Positions 56,329-64,000 of a DNA stretch of 64,000 bases are shown piece by piece. The notes under the pieces were generated by a model. That model did not search any database. It had not been told where the DNA came from and saw only the letters and a list, made by a program, of their open reading frames with translations. A program made the position numbers and the translations under genes. Source of the stretch: CAYHXN01 sp964360605 (lineage in GTDB: Bacteria > Patescibacteriota > Minisyncoccia > UBA6257 > WO2-44-18). Where the stretch lies: the NCBI GenBank assembly GCA_964360605.1, contig CAYHXN010000002.1, forward strand, positions 9,553 through 73,552. The letters are read 5' to 3'. The stretch's first letter is position 1. The number at the start of each line of letters is the position of its first letter.

Positions 56329-57393
56329 TTGGATAAAATAGTTTTAGCTGTAGTCGCTATAATTTTAACTGCGCTGGGAAGCGCGATTTTATATTTAAAC
56401 AACTTGCCCGCGCGCCCATTTGAAATCTTTATTGTTTATCCCGAACCATTATCGGTCGCCAAGCCAATAAAAATAACAGCTAAGCCAACCCCTAAAATTT
56501 CTGAATCGCCGGCTCTGGCGCCAAAGCTTGCCGATAATTTAACGGCTATTAAACCGATAACGCCGCCGCAAGTATTTTTAGATATTAAGCCGATTAATAT
56601 TCAGACAATTGTTTTAATACGCTGTCTTTTTCGTTCCCAGTTTTACGAAGTTTCTTCCCAGCCGCATAATGAGGAAAATTACAATATTGGTAGTGGAGTG
56701 GTAATTTCGCCAAACGGGCATATTTTAACCGCTAGGCATCTTTTAGATCCGTCAGATTCGTTGAATAAAAACAATTTGGTCGGCCGCGTTTGGGACAGGA
56801 AAAAATGCGAAGTAGCCTTTACTGATCAAAATAAAACCCCGATTGAGGTATATAAAAATAACGCTTTTAGTCCGGCAGAAGTTATTTTTAAAACCTCCGA
56901 TGACCAATATCGGGATTCTGCTGGACTAGATTTCTCGGTATTAAAAACAGAATCCAATCCTAACCAGCCCTACGCGTCGCTGATTCCTAGTTTGTTAAAT
57001 TTATCCCAAAACGCTCCGGTTGTCGCCGTTGGATATCCGGGTAAAATTGTCGCGGTACCTCAGAACCTGGAACGTTTTGACAGCGAACTTCAAACAATTT
57101 CTTTTTACGAAGATTCTTCTTGCGACGGTACGATTCAACCGTGCGGTTTGCGTTATTTCGTTAGACGTTATCCGAATAAATACGAAATTAATAAATCCAC
57201 GGAAATTGGTATTATCACGCCATTTTTCCGTCCGGGATTTTCTGGCGCACCGGCGTTTTTTGAAGGAAATTTAATTGGCATTGTTACGCAAGGGATTGGT
57301 TACCAATCTAGTAAAGAAAATTGGGACGAAGCGGCTATTTTAACTTCTTATGATATTCACGAAATTCTTAAGCGACAGGGTTTAAATTTTTAA
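56329..57393 (+). CDS. Anchored trypsin-like serine protease
   Basis: TTG 56329 starts a 354-aa protein with a signal anchor (IVLAVVAIILTALGSAILYL), a Pro-rich linker, and a chymotrypsin-fold protease with His (GHILTARHLLD), Asp (GLDFSVLK) and Ser (RPGFSGAPAFF). There is no PDZ domain. It probably acts outside the membrane in quality control. Its 3' end overlaps the pseudouridine synthase gene tail-to-tail by 26 nt. Confidence 0.83.
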   Translation: MDKIVLAVVAIILTALGSAILYLNNLPARPFEIFIVYPEPLSVAKPIKITAKPTPKISESPALAPKLADNLTAIKPITPPQVFLDIKPINIQTIVLIRCLFRSQFYEVSSQPHNEENYNIGSGVVISPNGHILTARHLLDPSDSLNKNNLVGRVWDRKKCEVAFTDQNKTPIEVYKNNAFSPAEVIFKTSDDQYRDSAGLDFSVLKTESNPNQPYASLIPSLLNLSQNAPVVAVGYPGKIVAVPQNLERFDSELQTISFYEDSSCDGTIQPCGLRYFVRRYPNKYEINKSTEIGIITPFFRPGFSGAPAFFEGNLIGIVTQGIGYQSSKENWDEAAILTSYDIHEILKRQGLNF

Positions 57394-58333
57394 TAAGATT
57401 ATTTAAATCTTCTGGCAGTTTCGTTTCTAGACTTAACTTTTTTCCGTTGGGAGCGGTAAATTCCAAAGAAAAAGCGTGAAGAAACTGCCGTTTTAGCACA
57501 TATCGCGTGTCACTTTTTGCCTTACTTCCGTACATTCTATCGCCAACAATCGGGTGGCCAATGGCGGCTAAATGTACGCGGATTTGATGCGTGCGTCCGG
57601 TAACTGGCGAGACTTCTATTAAGGAAAATTTATCCCCGATATTTTTAATAACTTTATACGCGGTTTTAGCAGTCCTTCGTGATTTTTTTAACCAGATTTT
57701 ATCAAAGGATTTTACGGCAACTTTTTTTAACCGGTTAGTTTTAGACGGACGAATATCATATTCAATTACCCCTTCTTTTTCTTTCGGAATGCCTTCTACT
57801 AGCGCTAGATATTTTTTGTAAATTCCACGTTTTAAAAATTGATCTTTCATATACAAAAAGGCCGCTTGATTTTTAGTCGCAACAATAACACCGGAAGTGT
57901 CTTTATCAAGGCGATGGACGATACCTGGACGCATTGGGCTTTCGCCGACGTTTTTCATCTCCGGATAACGGGCAATCAAGGCATTCGCTAAGGTGTGCTT
58001 TTTTTGGCTAAGAGTTGGATGAACTAATAAGCCTGCGGTTTTGTTTATAACCACAATATCGCTGTCTTCATAAATTATTTCCAGTGGAATATCCGGTTCC
58101 GGTTCAACAATAAATTCTTTTCCACCTTGAGTCTGTCGCAGAACTTCTTCTTCTAATATTAAAACTCGGTCTCCTTTTCGCAGTAAAATAGCCGGCTTCT
58201 TGGCGGCCTTCCCGTTAATTTTAATAGTACCTTCGTTGATAAGTTTTTGGAATTGGGACCGCGAAATTCCCGTATAATGGGCGGCTAAAAACTTATCTAG
58301 GCGTTCTCCGGTTTTATCTGATATAAACTCCAT
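57368..58333 (-). CDS. rluD: RluA-family pseudouridine synthase (RluD-like)
   Basis: The 321-aa protein has an S4 RNA-binding domain (RLDKFLAAHYTGISRSQFQKL), then IIYEDSDIVVINKTAGLLVHP, the catalytic HRLDKDTSGVIV and GRTHQIRVHLAAIGHPIVGD. It modifies uridines in 23S rRNA. A hairpin terminator lies just upstream of its ATG. Confidence 0.92.
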   Translation of the reverse strand: MEFISDKTGERLDKFLAAHYTGISRSQFQKLINEGTIKINGKAAKKPAILLRKGDRVLILEEEVLRQTQGGKEFIVEPEPDIPLEIIYEDSDIVVINKTAGLLVHPTLSQKKHTLANALIARYPEMKNVGESPMRPGIVHRLDKDTSGVIVATKNQAAFLYMKDQFLKRGIYKKYLALVEGIPKEKEGVIEYDIRPSKTNRLKKVAVKSFDKIWLKKSRRTAKTAYKVIKNIGDKFSLIEVSPVTGRTHQIRVHLAAIGHPIVGDRMYGSKAKSDTRYVLKRQFLHAFSLEFTAPNGKKLSLETKLPEDLNNLIKNLNPVA

Positions 58334-58350
58334 GTCGTTGATTTTACAAC

Positions 58351-58508
58351 AAAAAAAACGGTTTTGTAACCGCTTTCAAAAACTACGAATCCCGCCCTAG
58401 TTGATCCCCGGTTAAAACCAAGTGGGTCAGCTCAGTCTTTGGCCCTCGAGCCAAAGACGCTTTGCCGTCCCTTGAGATCATGTAATCCGGAATCTATGAG
58501 CGGGATTC
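58351..58508 (-). ncRNA. Probable structured small RNA or leader, unidentified
   Basis: On the minus strand TGATATAAT (58523-58515) is followed after 6 nt by GAATCCCGC. That strand pairs with GCGGGATTC about 110 nt later to close the molecule. Inside is a strong GTCTTTGGC, TCGAG, GCCAAAGAC hairpin and TGATC/GATCA. It ends with CGGTT, ACAA, AACCG and eight T. The layout of promoter, closed stem and terminator is that of an independent RNA. No SRP, tmRNA or RNase P signature is seen. It may also be an attenuator for rluD, 18 nt beyond. Confidence 0.6.
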
Positions 58509-58514
58509 AATTTC

Positions 58515-58523
58515 ATTATATCA
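58515..58523 (-). promoter_or_regulatory. Extended -10 (TGATATAAT) of the small RNA
   Basis: The predicted start falls at the first base of the closing stem (58508). Confidence 0.65.
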
Positions 58524-58558
58524 AACCCCGCCATTCCCGTTATTTGTATTGTGGAAAA

Positions 58559-60880
58559 CTATTTTACCGGATTCAGTTTTTTTAAAATTCTTATCCAAAA
58601 AGCCTCTGTCGCGCCCTGATGCCCGCGAAGAATCATCAGAGAAGTTTTAATATTTTTTGCTAAATACTCGGCGATACTGCCAAGACGGATTTGTTCTAAA
58701 AGACGTGGGCGAGCTGAACCGATAATGACTAAATTCGCTTGTTTTTCTTCCGCCTCTTTAAGTATGCCGCGAGTAATTGAAGGACTAGTTTTTAATTCAA
58801 TAGAATCAAAATCTAATCTTTTCATATTTAAGGATTTTAAAACATTAGATGGGTCTGGTTTAAGATAAGAGGGAACGTATTTATCTGTAAGCATTAAAAG
58901 TTCCAGTTTGGTTTGATAGTAGTTTTTCAGGGCAATGGAAATTTCTCCTACTAAACCAGCGTAAGGACTAATACCTTCCGGATTTACAGCGATGATTGCC
59001 GAAGCAAACGGTTTTGGGTCTTTTATCACTAAAAGATCGCACTTGGATTCTCGCAAAATCCGGTCAATTTTCCGACTCAAAATAACATTTTGTCCATCCG
59101 TAGCGCCGGTCCAGTTAATCATCAAAAGATCACAGTCCTCAATCTTCACTACATCTAAAATAACATCCACTAAGTCTCGGCCGATAAGAATTAGGCTATG
59201 GAAATTAATATCTTTAACTGTTGGCCCAGTCTTCTTGTTATATTCTTCAACCCATTGATGAAGTTGAGCGAAAATTTCTTTTTCTGTTTGTAAACGAGCG
59301 GCATTAACCATTGATTGGCTTAATGGCAAAGATGGGGGGATTTCATGAATAGTCACGATTACTAATTCCCCATCATATTTACTGGTCAGTACAAAAGCAG
59401 TTTCCGCGAGGTGTTTTATTTCTTCCAAACTAAGATGGGGCGCGATTGGTAAAAGAATCCGTTTACCGGTTTTGGGGCCAATGCGGATTGCTTCTTCGTA
59501 AACTATGCCAGTTTCAAATTTTTCCCGGCTTTGTTTTTGGGCGTAAGCAAAGTAATTTATTAAGCCTAGAAGCATCCAAAAAGCAGTTATAACCCAAGCA
59601 GTCAGGTTGACTTGCAGTAACGTAAGAGCAAGTAATATATAAATCAAAATTGCTAAAATTGGCGTAAGAGGAAAGAATGGAACTTTATATCCCCATTGCG
59701 TATCCGGCCACTTGTAATGGATGTTGATGCCAGCAATATTCAATTGCAGAAAAAGCAAAATAAAGAGCAAGCTAGCCATACTGGCTACATCTAGTAATGG
59801 CAGGAAAATAACCATTGCGACAATAAGAATCGTTGATGCAATGACTGACAGATGCGGTGTAAGATTTTCAAAATGGATTGCCGCAAGACGCGACCAGATG
59901 TTTTTATCTCTTGCCAACGCAAAAGAAACCCGACTGGAGGAATAAATTGTGGCATTTAAAGCCGCGAAGTTCGCAAAAAGACCACCAATAATCATTATCA
60001 AGTAACCAAAAGGCATAAATGATTGAGCGGCTCTGGCGATAGCGCCCTCGCCCCATCCCGCGATAACTTGCCAAATAGGACCGCCATCTCTAGTTGCGGC
60101 AATAATTATCAAAGATACTAAAAAATAAATAGCACTGACTATCGCCCAAGAAGAAAGCAAGCCAACTCTCAAAGTCCGTTTTGGATCTCGGGTTTCTTCT
60201 CCGGTTTGAACTTGAATTTCCGAACCCTCAAAAGCGATGTAAAACAAGCTGGCCGCCGCTAAAATTCCCAAAATTCCAGCTGGTAAAAGCGGTTCAAAAT
60301 TAGACAAAGATTGGACTGGCTCCAACGTAAATTTAAAAACACCAAATAATATGAAAAGGACAAGTATTGCTAAAAGTGATCCAGCAATTATATTTCCGGT
60401 GCGACCGCTTGTTTTAGCACCTTTCCAATTCACGTATCCTAAAAACAAAACTACCAGCACACCGGCAATTTTCTCTACTGGAACCAATGACCACCCTAAA
60501 TCATCATGAAAAACCATTTTTATTAATTCAAAAGCATAAAATCCAAAGCTTAAGGCATAAAGACCAGCAGCAGCAGAATGGGCAAACCAGCTTAACCAGC
60601 CGGCCATAAATCCCTGAAGATTTCCTAATCCCTTTTTGACCCAAAGGTAACCACCGCCCGCTTCCGGAAAAGTAGTACCGAGGGCGATGTACATTTGGAG
60701 ATTTAAAAAAGCTACGCCGGCTCCCAAAAGCATAGCAAAAAATACGCCTGGGCCTGCTAAACCTATAGCCGGTCCTAACAAAGTAAAAATACCGCCGCCC
60801 AAAAGCGCGCCTATACCCAGTAAAATAATCGATCCTAAGCCTAAAGTACGGGCTAATTTGACTTCTTGTTGCTCTTCCAT
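58559..60880 (-). CDS. APC-superfamily transporter fused to two USP domains
   Basis: The 773-aa protein has about 12-14 membrane segments (LGLGSIILLGIGALLGGGIFTLLG start, FPEAGGGYLW). From about residue 455, tandem universal stress protein domains follow (KRILLPIAPHLSLEEIKHLAE; second with ANLVIIGSARPRLLEQIRLGSIAEYL, a GS..E nucleotide-binding-type end). This fusion is known in amino-acid/cation transporters. The USP parts may sense ATP or stress. The substrate is unknown. Confidence 0.88.
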   Translation of the reverse strand: MEEQQEVKLARTLGLGSIILLGIGALLGGGIFTLLGPAIGLAGPGVFFAMLLGAGVAFLNLQMYIALGTTFPEAGGGYLWVKKGLGNLQGFMAGWLSWFAHSAAAGLYALSFGFYAFELIKMVFHDDLGWSLVPVEKIAGVLVVLFLGYVNWKGAKTSGRTGNIIAGSLLAILVLFILFGVFKFTLEPVQSLSNFEPLLPAGILGILAAASLFYIAFEGSEIQVQTGEETRDPKRTLRVGLLSSWAIVSAIYFLVSLIIIAATRDGGPIWQVIAGWGEGAIARAAQSFMPFGYLIMIIGGLFANFAALNATIYSSSRVSFALARDKNIWSRLAAIHFENLTPHLSVIASTILIVAMVIFLPLLDVASMASLLFILLFLQLNIAGINIHYKWPDTQWGYKVPFFPLTPILAILIYILLALTLLQVNLTAWVITAFWMLLGLINYFAYAQKQSREKFETGIVYEEAIRIGPKTGKRILLPIAPHLSLEEIKHLAETAFVLTSKYDGELVIVTIHEIPPSLPLSQSMVNAARLQTEKEIFAQLHQWVEEYNKKTGPTVKDINFHSLILIGRDLVDVILDVVKIEDCDLLMINWTGATDGQNVILSRKIDRILRESKCDLLVIKDPKPFASAIIAVNPEGISPYAGLVGEISIALKNYYQTKLELLMLTDKYVPSYLKPDPSNVLKSLNMKRLDFDSIELKTSPSITRGILKEAEEKQANLVIIGSARPRLLEQIRLGSIAEYLAKNIKTSLMILRGHQGATEAFWIRILKKLNPVK

Positions 60881-60935
60881 TGAAATATGCCTGTTTCGCA
60901 GGCACGGACTTTATTATATACTATATGGGTTAATT

Positions 60936-62798
60936 ATGAATAACATCAGAAATTTTGTCATAACGGCGCATATTGACCACGGAAAATCCACCTTAGCCGA
61001 CCGGCTTTTAGAAATTACCGGAACAGTGGAAAAGCGATTAATGAAACCCCAATACTTGGATCAGCTGGAACTAGAAAGAGAGCGGGGAATAACCATAAAA
61101 ATGGCTCCTGTGCGTATGAAATACACATCGCGTGAGTCATCGCAGGTTGAGTATATCCTTAATCTGATTGATACTCCGGGTCACTCCGACTTTTCCTATG
61201 AGGTCTCTCGAGCGCTGGCGGCTGTTGAGGGAGCGGTTTTACTTGTTGACGCAACGCAGGGAATTCAAGCGCAAACATTGGCAAATTTTGAAAATGCCAA
61301 AAAATCCGGTTTAGTAATTATTGGCGCGGTTAATAAAGTTGATGTTGCCACTCCGGAACAAATTGATTCCGCGGTCAAAGACTTAAGTAATTTATTGGAA
61401 GCTAATCCCGAAGAAATTTTAAAAGTTTCCGGTAAAACCGGCGCGGGAGTGCCCGAGCTTTTAGAGGTGATAATAAAAAAAGTTCCACCTCCAAAAGAAA
61501 CTTTTAATTCCAAATCCTCCCGCCACTTTTCTGATAGCGTTTTGGAAGGCGGGATCCCGCCAGCGGCGGGACAAATTCCTAATTACAGTCGCGCCTTGGT
61601 ATTTGATTCTTTATATGACGAACATAAAGGCGTAATCGCTTTTGTACGGATGTTTCACGGCGGTTTTAAGGCCAACGAAACGCTTTATCTTTTATCCAAT
61701 AAAAAAAGTTTTAAAACTAAAGAAATTGGTTATTTTTCTCCGCAATTAAAGCCCAGCGGCGCTCTTTTAGGGGGCGAAACCGGATATCTAGCTACCGGCA
61801 TTAAAGACCCGGATGTTTTAAAAATTGGAGACACAGTTTCTAATAATTCCGATGGGCAAGCGATTCCCGGTTATAAAGAACCAAATCCCGTAGTTTTCGT
61901 TTCTTTTTATCCGGAAGACACTAATAAGTATGATGACTTGAAACAGGCATTAGCTAAGCTTCGTCTCACCGACGCCGCGCTTAAATTTGAACCGGATTTT
62001 AGCGAGGTCTTGGGTAGGGGATTTAAGGGGGGATTTCTCGGTCGGCTTCATTTTGAAATTACCGCCGAACGGTTAGAGAGGGAATTTAAAATAAGCACCG
62101 TCCATAGTTTTCCATCCGTTGCTTATAAAGTTAAATTCGGAAAAGACTGGCAAATAATTACTAATCCTAAAGATTTTCCGGACGAATACTTAGAAACCCA
62201 GGAGCCAATCACAAAAATAGAAATAGTTTCTCGGCCGCAGTATCTCGGTGCGATTCTGGGTCTTAAAGAAATTTTTCGATTTTCTGAAATAGAAACCAAA
62301 ACCTTAAACGATAAAGTCGTTGTTAGCGTAAAATTGCCCCTCTCTGATTTAATTCGCGATTTGGACGATAAGTTGAAGTCTGTCACTCAAGGATTCGCTT
62401 CATTTTCTTACGGAATTACTGGATATGAAAAAACAGAAGTTGCGAAGCTGGAAATTCTAGTTGCCACTCATTCCGTGCCCGGACTTACTCGTATTTTACC
62501 CAAAGAAGATATAGAAAAAGAAGCGCGGGTTACGGTAGAAAAACTAAAAGATCTTTTACCGAAACAGCAATTCACCCAAGCTCTCCAAGCAGTAAGTCGT
62601 GGCCGGATTATCGCTCGGGAAACCATTCCCGCAGCCCGGAAAGAATTAGGTAATTTTGGAAAAACCGGCGGCGACCGGACTCGCAAAATGAAGCTTTGGA
62701 AAAAACAACAGCGCGGCAAAGAAAGATTAAAAGAACGCGGCGAATCAACTCAAATTAAGATTCCCGCCCACGTGTTTAAAGAATTATTGAAAAAATAG
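60936..62798 (+). CDS. lepA: Elongation factor 4 (LepA)
   Basis: The 620-aa GTPase has AHIDHGKSTLADRLLE (G1), DTPGHSDFSYEVSRALA (G3), NKVD (G4), and the LepA C-terminal domain (MKLWKKQQRGKERLKERG). Residues about 190-210 are an insertion encoded by a CCCGCC-type repeat, replacing the usual short PPP..PLQALIFD linker. The start ATG 60936 matches homologues; a longer frame from 60687 runs antisense through the transporter gene. Confidence 0.94.
   Translation: MNNIRNFVITAHIDHGKSTLADRLLEITGTVEKRLMKPQYLDQLELERERGITIKMAPVRMKYTSRESSQVEYILNLIDTPGHSDFSYEVSRALAAVEGAVLLVDATQGIQAQTLANFENAKKSGLVIIGAVNKVDVATPEQIDSAVKDLSNLLEANPEEILKVSGKTGAGVPELLEVIIKKVPPPKETFNSKSSRHFSDSVLEGGIPPAAGQIPNYSRALVFDSLYDEHKGVIAFVRMFHGGFKANETLYLLSNKKSFKTKEIGYFSPQLKPSGALLGGETGYLATGIKDPDVLKIGDTVSNNSDGQAIPGYKEPNPVVFVSFYPEDTNKYDDLKQALAKLRLTDAALKFEPDFSEVLGRGFKGGFLGRLHFEITAERLEREFKISTVHSFPSVAYKVKFGKDWQIITNPKDFPDEYLETQEPITKIEIVSRPQYLGAILGLKEIFRFSEIETKTLNDKVVVSVKLPLSDLIRDLDDKLKSVTQGFASFSYGITGYEKTEVAKLEILVATHSVPGLTRILPKEDIEKEARVTVEKLKDLLPKQQFTQALQAVSRGRIIARETIPAARKELGNFGKTGGDRTRKMKLWKKQQRGKERLKERGESTQIKIPAHVFKELLKK
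61519..61573 (+). repeat. CCCGCC-type palindromic repeat inside lepA
   Basis: A 55-bp element (CCCGCCAC ... GAAGGCGGGATCCCGCC ... GGCGGGACA) like the one at 33441-33495. The reading frame stays open. Confidence 0.8.
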
Positions 62799-62803
62799 AT
62801 AGT

Positions 62804-62848
62804 GGGCGAGGCTCGCCCTACTGGGTGGCTCGCCACCCGCGGTTTTTT
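62804..62848 (+). terminator. Tandem hairpins ending in a terminator
   Basis: GGGCGAG/CTCGCCC (62804-62818), then GGGTGGC, TC, GCCACCC (62823-62838), GCGG and six T. Confidence 0.75.
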
Positions 62849-62873
62849 GATTAAGAAATGTTAAAATAAGAAT

Positions 62874-63146
62874 GTGATAACAAAAAAATTAATTGGCCTA
62901 TTGTTTCTTATTTTAACCGGATTTTTATCCTGGCAGGTTTATAAACTTTACGGCCAAAAAGCGCGTTTAAGCGATAAGGTAGAAAAGCTGGAAAAAGAAA
63001 CTGCCGCCTTATTTCAAGAAAACCAAGAAGTAGCCCAAAATATTGAATATTATAAAAATCCGGAAAATTTAGCCAAAGAGCTAAAATCTAAATTTGATTA
63101 TAAAAGGCCCGGAGAAGAATTGTATATCATCGTTCCCAAAAAATAA
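62874..63146 (+). CDS. FtsB/DivIC-like septum protein (90 aa)
   Basis: GTG 62874 starts a protein with one membrane helix (LIGLLFLILTGFLSWQVY), a coiled coil (KARLSDKVEKLEKETAALFQENQ) and a short conserved end (KFDYKRPGEELYIIVP), as in FtsB/DivIC proteins that link FtsL and FtsQ at the divisome. TAAAAT ends 6 nt upstream. Confidence 0.82.
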   Translation: MITKKLIGLLFLILTGFLSWQVYKLYGQKARLSDKVEKLEKETAALFQENQEVAQNIEYYKNPENLAKELKSKFDYKRPGEELYIIVPKK

Positions 63147-63152
63147 CTAGCG

Positions 63153-63701
63153 ATGAAACTTAAAATAATTTTCCTCTTAATAATTTTCCTTGGCCTCGCC
63201 GGTTACTATGTTATACGCAGCGGTTATTATCCGTTGGCAATTGTAAACAGGACCCCAATTTTTGCCAGCAAATTTATAGAAAATTATGGATCGGCATTGG
63301 TTTATTACCAAAATATTTTACAAACCTATCCCAAAGATACGGCTTTTGACACTTCTGAAATTCTAGATGAATTAAAGCGGGCTACCCTTGATAAACTCAT
63401 TGAAGATGTATTAATTTATCAAGAGTTGGGCAGGGTAGTGGGGACAACGGAAGTTTCTAGATTGGTTTCAGAAAAAATCCCTAATTTTCAAGAATCCGCC
63501 GTATCGCTCTATGGTTTAACTCCAGAGCGCTTTAAGGAATTAGTACTTGTTCCCCAAGCGCGCCGTGAAATTTTAGAATTAAAAATTCCGAATAATAAAC
63601 AATCTTTTGATGAATGGCTTACGGTAATTAGGCGATCAGCAAAAGTTATGGTATTTTCTTCTAAACTTACTTGGGACGGAATTGTGGTTGTGAATGATTA
63701 A
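63153..63701 (+). CDS. SurA-N-like periplasmic chaperone fragment (182 aa)
   Basis: A signal anchor (IIFLLIIFLGLAGYYVI) is followed by a helical SurA N-terminal-like domain (LDELKRATLDKLIEDVLIYQELGR, FQESAVSLYGLTPERFKELVL), typical of peptidyl-prolyl isomerase chaperones. No parvulin domain follows, so it is a chaperone-only form. It starts 6 nt after the FtsB-like gene. Confidence 0.75.
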   Translation: MKLKIIFLLIIFLGLAGYYVIRSGYYPLAIVNRTPIFASKFIENYGSALVYYQNILQTYPKDTAFDTSEILDELKRATLDKLIEDVLIYQELGRVVGTTEVSRLVSEKIPNFQESAVSLYGLTPERFKELVLVPQARREILELKIPNNKQSFDEWLTVIRRSAKVMVFSSKLTWDGIVVVND

Positions 63702-63704
63702 AAT

Positions 63705-63737
63705 GCGGGTATAGTATAGTGGCAATACGCAACCTTC
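63705..63737 (+). pseudogene. 5' piece of a split or disrupted tRNA-Gly
   Basis: Acceptor GCGGGTA, a D-arm (TAGTATAGTGGCAATAC) and the anticodon arm start GCAACCTTC, which would read a UCC-type loop. The sequence then leaves the tRNA pattern and runs into a palindrome (63742-63774). The matching 3' end is at 63910-63932. Confidence 0.65.
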
Positions 63738-63741
63738 TTCC

Positions 63742-63774
63742 CGTTTTGTATGAGCGCAGCGAATCTACAAAACG
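63742..63774. repeat. Palindrome within the disrupted tRNA-Gly
   Basis: CGTTTTGTA ... TACAAAACG arms with a GAGCGCAGCGAATC centre. Confidence 0.65.
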
Positions 63775-63790
63775 CAATCCCGCATAATTT

Positions 63791-63861
63791 GCGAGTGTAG
63801 TACAATGGTAGTATGCGACCTTCCCAAGGTCGAGACGGGGGTTCGATTCTCCTCACTCGCT
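63791..63861 (+). tRNA. tRNA-Gly (anticodon CCC)
   Basis: Acceptor GCGAGTG/CACTCGC, anticodon stem CGACC/GGTCG with loop TTCCCAA, T-loop GTTCGATTC. No CCA is encoded. It lies between the two pieces of the other tRNA-Gly. Confidence 0.92.
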
Positions 63862-63909
63862 CAAAGTTGATCTCGCAAAATTGCTGCGGGGCCAAGCACA
63901 ATAATAATT

Positions 63910-63932
63910 TTCGATTCCCGTTACCCGCTCCA
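63910..63932 (+). pseudogene. 3' piece of a split or disrupted tRNA-Gly
   Basis: TTCGATT T-loop, CCCGT, acceptor TACCCGC, discriminator T and encoded CCA. TACCCGC pairs all 7 positions with GCGGGTA at 63705-63711. Confidence 0.65.
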
Positions 63933-63933
63933 G

Positions 63934-64000
63934 GCCACCTTAGCTCAGCGGTAGAGCAGTCCCTTCGTAAGGGAAAGGTCCTCGGTTCAAATCCGAGAGG
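63934..64000 (+). tRNA. tRNA-Thr (anticodon CGU), cut by the window end
   Basis: Starts GCCACCT, D-arm AGCTCAGCGGTAGAGC, anticodon loop TTCGTAA, T-arm CTCGGTTCAAATCCGAG. The last acceptor bases are beyond the window. Confidence 0.93.

Noticed and set aside
58387..58508. SRP RNA, tmRNA or RNase P RNA
   Set aside because: No GGTCAGG/GGAAG core, no tmRNA T-arm ending or tag, and no RNase P core motifs on either strand.
60687..60935. Extended start of lepA
   Set aside because: It runs antisense through the transporter gene; LepA homologues begin at ATG 60936.
63705..63784. A complete unusual tRNA ending at CCCGC 63779-63783
   Set aside because: The acceptor would pair over 5 bp only, no T-arm is present, and the better 7-bp partner with T-loop and CCA lies at 63910-63932.

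Overview
The window looks like a metagenome-assembled scaffold of a Patescibacteria (CPR) bacterium, most likely Parcubacteria-like. The signs are very short intergenic regions, reduced versions of several housekeeping proteins (SecD, HrcA, MetK, AspRS), many small membrane proteins of unknown function, DUF5667 and DUF2079 type proteins, a sigma region 4 plus HARE-HTH protein, and use of TGA as an ordinary stop. The lineage is an inference from gene content; there is no rRNA here. Two runs of exactly 100 N (31374-31473 and 54278-54377) are scaffold gaps. They cut rplU, recR and one unknown gene.

Layout. 1-6.1 kb: sugar-phosphate isomerase, small membrane proteins, metK, a methyltransferase and a GIY-YIG protein. 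6.1-15.8 kb: an NAD island holding nadK, nadE, an NrtR-like regulator, a radical SAM protein, a deoxyribosyltransferase-Nudix fusion, pncA, pncB, nadA and nadD. 15.9-21.1 kb: cupredoxin-like protein, glycosyltransferases, DUF2079 protein and a Gmad2/GerM protein. 21.2-30.7 kb: small metal-binding-type proteins, deoC with an ALDH16-like dehydrogenase, a DNA glycosylase, an M23 peptidase, coaD and a glycosyltransferase. 30.7-36.6 kb: rplU, recR, dnaB, cysS, a GxxExxY protein between inverted repeats, and a CorA-like protein. 36.8-41.8 kb: hrcA-grpE-dnaK-(membrane protein)-dnaJ behind a CIRCE-like operator. 42-49.2 kb: tRNA-Lys, secD-secF, the sigma4/HARE-HTH protein and a VirD4-like ATPase pair. 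49.2-64 kb: efp, mnmA, a two-gene comEC, aspS, ndk, a serine protease, an RluA-family synthase, a probable small RNA, an APC-USP transporter, lepA, an FtsB-like protein, a SurA-like protein and a tRNA cluster.

How the genes work together. pncA, pncB, nadD, nadE and nadK make a complete route from nicotinamide to NADP within 10 kb. A Nudix protein with a broken Nudix box (NrtR-like) is translationally coupled to nadE. A perfect 10-bp inverted repeat covers the predicted transcription start and start codon of nadE, and similar half-sites with the same 7-bp spacing lie upstream of pncA. This suggests a local NAD regulon. deoC and the NAD-dependent ALDH16-like enzyme form a deoxynucleoside-degradation pair.

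Other points. Many genes have a consensus -10 only 6-12 nt before the start codon, which suggests frequent leaderless mRNAs. At least three families of short palindromic repeats occur both between genes and inside reading frames (mpg, mnmA, lepA, a glycosyltransferase). A tRNA-Gly appears split into a 5' and a 3' piece on either side of an intact tRNA-Gly(CCC). A minus-strand transcription unit with its own promoter, closed stem and terminator (58351-58508) is probably an unrecognised small RNA or leader.
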